Below are positions 61,072 to 64,000 of a stretch of DNA of 64,000 bases, piece by piece; the first letter of the stretch is position 1; the number at the start of each line of letters is the position of its first letter. Source of the stretch: Streptomyces sp. Je 1-332 (GTDB lineage: Bacteria > Actinomycetota > Actinomycetes > Streptomycetales > Streptomycetaceae); the NCBI RefSeq assembly GCF_040730185.1, contig NZ_CP160402.1, positions 2,294,001-2,358,000 of the forward strand, read 5' to 3'. Under the pieces are notes generated by a model that was not told where the DNA came from, ran no database searches, and worked only from the letters and a program-made list of their open reading frames with translations. The translations under genes were made by a program, and so were the position numbers.

Positions 61072-61671
61072 ACGCAGGACGAACCAAGAAGGCCAGCCCA
61101 CCTCCGTCATCAGGCTGCCGCGCCCCGCCACACACCCACCATCACCATCAGCTGGAACCACGCAGACGGGTGATCTGCTTGTCGAGGTTGCGGGCTTGCG
61201 CTGATCGGGCCCCGAAAGCGTCGGCCAGGAGGGGCGGATCGCTTCGAGTTCGACGAGGGCTTCGTCGGCGTAGCCGGACGCCACCGCCCCGCCCCGCCCC
61301 GCCCCGGGAATAACCCCAGGTCAGGGCCGTAGCGGCAGACGAGTCGGACTGTACGCCGGGGAGAATCACCGCAACGCTATGACCTGCATGAACGCCCCAG
61401 GAAGCCGCTCCCGTGGCTACCTTCGTGGCTACGTACGCCTCTCGGTTCTCAAGGGGCGCGCCTCTACCTATGCGATCGGCCGCCCTGCCCCTTCATTGTC
61501 AGTGCCTACCGGCGCCCCGTTCCGCGTTTCACGCTCCCTCTCTTCGATACAGCTCACACCACTCATCTCTCCTTGAACTGCATCAATGGGTCACGTGTGA
61601 CGTCTGCTGCACTATTCCGAGTGTTGGTGGAGAGCAACCGCCACAGACCCGAAGCGAAAGAGACCGCACTC
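61072..61671. other. degraded or non-coding stretch after the T7SS locus
   Basis: A 600-bp region without a supported gene. On the minus strand two frames around 61148-61284 share an interrupted phrase (ADEALVELEAIR and LLADAFGARSAQARNLDKQI), which suggests a frameshifted gene fragment of unknown origin. A run of CCGCCCCGCCCCGCCCCG lies at 61288-61308 and a short direct repeat CGTGGCTACCTTCGTGGCTACGT near 61412-61435. No tRNA or attachment site was found. Confidence 0.5.
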
Positions 61672-62031
61672 GTGTCCGAGCTGACCGCAGCCCAAGAGAG
61701 CGTCGTCGTCACCGCACTCTCCTACAAGCACACCGGCGCCCCGATACCCGCCCACGTCGTGGCCGAACTCGACGAGATCGCCGCACCATGGCCCGGCCGC
61801 TGGCTGCTCCCCTGGGAGGACGACGAGCCGGAACGCGTCATCGAGCTGTGCGCCGGCCCCGGCGGCTGGGGCGAGGGACTGAGGACGGTCCTCGGTCTGA
61901 CCCGCTTCGACGTCGTCGGCGTCGACATCAACGAGGACGCGTGCGCGACCGCGGCCAAGGATTTGGCCTACTCCTGTGGCGTTGCCCGGTGTTCCGGGGC
62001 GGCGACCAACCGTTCCAATGAGAGGGCGTGA
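61672..62031 (+). pseudogene. truncated DNA cytosine-5 methyltransferase
   Basis: Starting at GTG 61672, the first ~98 residues include ERVIELCAGPGGWGEGLRTV (SAM motif I of C5 methyltransferases) and FDVVGVDINEDACATAAKDL (motif II). The reading then continues into the convergent LysR gene, which starts at 61968 on the other strand, and the catalytic PCQ and later domains are absent. The gene was probably cut when the downstream module joined. It could not methylate DNA. Confidence 0.65.
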
Positions 62032-62903
62032 TCGTCCACGAGGTCCATGAGCGCCTGCAGTGCTGAGCTCGGCCGGCGGTTCGAGGCAGTGCCCAGATAT
62101 GTGGTCCAGCGCAGGTCGCACTCATGGACTTCGAGCACGCGTAGTTCGGGCATACGGGGGACTGCGAAGGCAGGCAGGAAGGTCAGGCCTAGTCCATTGC
62201 GGACCAGGGCTGCGGCCATCGCGAAGTCGGGGATCTCGAAGGCTACTTTGCGTTCGACCCCGGCTGTGACGAAGGCGCGGTCGACCACTTCACGGTTGCC
62301 GTGTCCCGGCGGGGAGTCGACAAACGGTTCATCCTGCAGGTCGGCGAGTGTCACATGTTGCTGCTCTGCCAGTCGATGGGTGGCGGGGACCACGAGGGCC
62401 AAGGGCACGGTGCTCAGTGCGCGGGCGTCGATCCCGGCCGGCTTCTTTCCCGGGAGCGCAAGGAAAGCGACGTCGAGATCCCCTCTGATCAGTGCCTGGG
62501 AGAAGCCTGACGAGCCGGTGGTGGACAGTCGCAGCCTGACTTCCACAGCTGGGTGGACGGCGTGGAGCCGCCCGAGCAGGGCGGGGAGGTCGACCACCTG
62601 TACCGATGCCATGGCGCCCACGCTCACACTGCCGCGGAGCGTGTGCTGCGCATCCCGTACTGCGTCCTGAGCCGCCTGCGCGGCGCGCAAAGTTGCACGC
62701 GCCTCGGGCAGGAGGGCCGCCCCGGCTCCGGTGAGCCGTACCCCCTGCGCTGAGCGCTCGAACAGGCGGCAGCTCAGTTCACGTTCCAGGGCGCGGATGG
62801 CGGCGGAGACCCCGGACTGCACGACATGCAGTCGCTGGGCAGCGTGCGTAAAGCTCAATTCTTCCGCGACCGCGAGGAAGTGCTCCAGCTGTCGTAGCTC
62901 CAT
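61968..62903 (-). CDS. LysR family transcriptional regulator
   Basis: A 311-residue regulator. The N-terminal winged helix MELRQLEHFLAVAEELSFTHAAQRLHVVQ continues with SGVSAAIRALERELSCRLFE (quoted in parts), the canonical LysR HTH. The effector-binding domain follows. ATG 62903 (MELRQLEHF) matches the family start; ATG 62930 is an alternative. The divergent neighbour YczE-like and the MFS gene after it are likely targets; the AT-rich divergent region (62931-62970, ATGATTCATTTGCAGTCATTAAT) may hold T-N11-A-type sites. Confidence 0.9.
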   Translation of the reverse strand: MELRQLEHFLAVAEELSFTHAAQRLHVVQSGVSAAIRALERELSCRLFERSAQGVRLTGAGAALLPEARATLRAAQAAQDAVRDAQHTLRGSVSVGAMASVQVVDLPALLGRLHAVHPAVEVRLRLSTTGSSGFSQALIRGDLDVAFLALPGKKPAGIDARALSTVPLALVVPATHRLAEQQHVTLADLQDEPFVDSPPGHGNREVVDRAFVTAGVERKVAFEIPDFAMAAALVRNGLGLTFLPAFAVPRMPELRVLEVHECDLRWTTYLGTASNRRPSSALQALMDLVDDHALSLERLVAAPEHRATPQE

Positions 62904-63051
62904 TTCAGCAGTATCACTCACATTGCTCATGGGTAGCAAAATGATTCATTTGCAGTCATTAATGCTGATGGCGACTATGGAATGGAAGTCGGAATCAGGC
63001 CAGCTGTCGTGACTTCATCTGTATAGGCCGCCACCACCACAGGAGTGCTTC

Positions 63052-63759
63052 GTGTCTGGTATGGGGTTTCTGCTCGGCCGCCGCCTGCTGCAGCTGTACG
63101 CGGGGCTGGCGCTGTACGGAGCGAGTTCCGCGCTGCTCGTGGAATCCGGCCTGGGTCTCGAACCGTGGAATGTGCTGCATCAGGGCCTGGCGGAGCTCAC
63201 CGGATACTCCATCGGCGTGGTGTCGATCATCGCGGGCGCCTTGGTGCTCCTGCTGTGGATACCTCTACGTCAGCGCCCCGGGCTCGGCACCGTGTCCAAC
63301 GTCATCGTTGTCGGCGTGGCGATGGACGGCGCCCTCGCCCTGCTGCCGGACATCCACGGACTTGTGGCCCGTGGCGCCGTGCTCGTCGGCGGGATCGTGC
63401 TCAATGGTGCGGCGACCGGCCTTTACATCGCGGCGCGGTTCGGCCCTGGCCCGCGGGACGGTCTGATGACGGGTCTGCACCAGCTCACTGGACGGTCGAT
63501 CCGTCTGATGCGGACTTCGGTCGAGGTGGTGGTCGTGGTCACGGGTCTGGCCCTGGGCGGCACGGTGGGTTTCGGCACGCTGCTGTACGCCCTGTCGATC
63601 GGGCCACTCGCTCAGTTCTTCCTGCGCGTCTTCGCCCTTCCCGCCCGGCCGGCCCGCGATACAGCCGCGCAGCCACCCCTACCGCCGCACGAGGTCCCTG
63701 GCCCGGATACGTGTCCACGAGCCCACCCCACTCCGCCGCCCGCTGACCCCACCTGTTGA
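63052..63759 (+). CDS. YczE/YitT-like membrane protein
   Basis: A 235-residue protein with about five or six transmembrane helices (LLQLYAGLALYGASSALLVE, LVLLLWIPLRQRPG, VLVGGIVLNGAATG, VVVVVTGLALGGTVGFG). GPRDGLMTGLHQLTGRSIR is a conserved loop of the YczE/YyaS family. The tail is Pro-rich. GTG 63052 follows AGGAG. It is 28 bp before the MFS gene and probably cotranscribed with it under the LysR regulator. Confidence 0.8.
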   Translation: MSGMGFLLGRRLLQLYAGLALYGASSALLVESGLGLEPWNVLHQGLAELTGYSIGVVSIIAGALVLLLWIPLRQRPGLGTVSNVIVVGVAMDGALALLPDIHGLVARGAVLVGGIVLNGAATGLYIAARFGPGPRDGLMTGLHQLTGRSIRLMRTSVEVVVVVTGLALGGTVGFGTLLYALSIGPLAQFFLRVFALPARPARDTAAQPPLPPHEVPGPDTCPRAHPTPPPADPTC

Positions 63760-63786
63760 ACCTCCAATCACCGGAAGGGAGCCCTC

Positions 63787-64000
63787 ATGCTCACCACCCA
63801 AGAAGCCCGCCGACAGCCAAGCCTCCAGACAGCTCCCTCCACCGCGACCCGCCCCTCGTCGGCTGAGGAAGGCCGGAGCCGCCGCGCCTCGCACACGGCC
63901 GGGTTCTGGTTCGTGACCGCAGGCTTTGCCGTGCTGATGGCTTTCGGCACCGTGCCGACCCCGCTGTGGCAGCTGTACGCGGCACGGGACAACTTCGGGG
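63787..64000 (+). CDS. MFS transporter, 5' end only
   Basis: The first 71 codons of a gene that continues past the right edge. ATG 63787 follows GGAAGGGAG. After a ~40-residue polar N-terminus, the first helix HTAGFWFVTAGFAVLMAFGT and PTPLWQLYAARDNFG appear, the typical first helix and loop of MFS exporters (the P-T-P-L-W-x-x-Y pattern). Substrate unknown. Confidence 0.7.
   Translation, partial: MLTTQEARRQPSLQTAPSTATRPSSAEEGRSRRASHTAGFWFVTAGFAVLMAFGTVPTPLWQLYAARDNFG

Noticed and set aside
61148..61369. Minus-strand 73-codon frame as a real gene
   Set aside because: Only a short phrase looks protein-like and it is split between two frames, so it was described as a degraded fragment.

Overview
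The window is a 64-kb piece of a high-GC actinobacterial chromosome, almost certainly Streptomyces or a close relative. The evidence is strong G/C preference at third codon positions, GTG and TTG starts, rare TTA (bldA-type) leucine codons confined to a few genes, DmdR1/IdeR-type iron boxes, and family content typical of the genus (AfsR/SARP regulator, HtaA heme proteins, Streptomyces-type T7SS, XRE/ATP-binding regulatory pair). No rRNA, tRNA, CRISPR array or complete insertion sequence was seen. Only an IS transposase remnant is present, inside the toxin region.

Layout. 1-6861: general genes (partial SARP regulator, M50 protease, F420-dependent NADP reductase, sialidase, MFS exporter, methionine aminopeptidase). 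6900-14650: an iron and heme acquisition island with an iron-box-controlled heme oxygenase, a PhzF protein, two HtaA-domain surface proteins, and a divergent hmuTUV ABC importer under a shared iron box. 14700-32400: mixed metabolic and regulatory genes, including a lipoprotein, a prim-pol protein, a glycerophosphodiesterase, a TetR regulator with three visible operator palindromes, dimethylargininase with an unusual structured leader, an Rsm22-like methyltransferase, a serine hydrolase, a Bcr-type exporter, PhoD, an SDR, a second PhzF, DoxX and a kinase-like protein. 32650-37185: glutaminase and several secreted or membrane-anchored unknowns.

37184-47196: an accessory region. It holds an SMI1/KNR4 protein, a TTA-containing membrane/coiled-coil protein, a 932-aa STAND (NB-ARC) ATPase with tetratricopeptide repeats carrying six TTA codons, a 63-aa candidate RiPP precursor ending in SWPWPL, an FxsB-like radical SAM/SPASM maturase, a GNAT acetyltransferase, an ATP-binding regulator, an XRE/TPR regulator and a NUDIX hydrolase. 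This is the best candidate for an undescribed system: a cyclophane-type peptide pathway whose core differs from the known FxSxx motif.

47571-61071: a type VII secretion locus: two small WXG100-like proteins, a DUF6507-like protein, a 737-aa polymorphic-toxin-like substrate with its immunity gene, an IS remnant, an orphan toxin tip with an Imm49-like immunity gene, a small membrane protein, EccD, a MinD-like ATPase, EccC and a DUF6177-like protein. The toxin C-terminus and its immunity gene are distinctly AT-richer (about 50-57% GC by hand count) than the flanks, and the orphan tip beyond them looks like the previous, displaced toxin end. EccB, EccE and mycosin are not in the window. 61072-64000: degraded sequence, a truncated cytosine methyltransferase, a LysR regulator and a divergent YczE-like membrane protein with the start of an MFS transporter.
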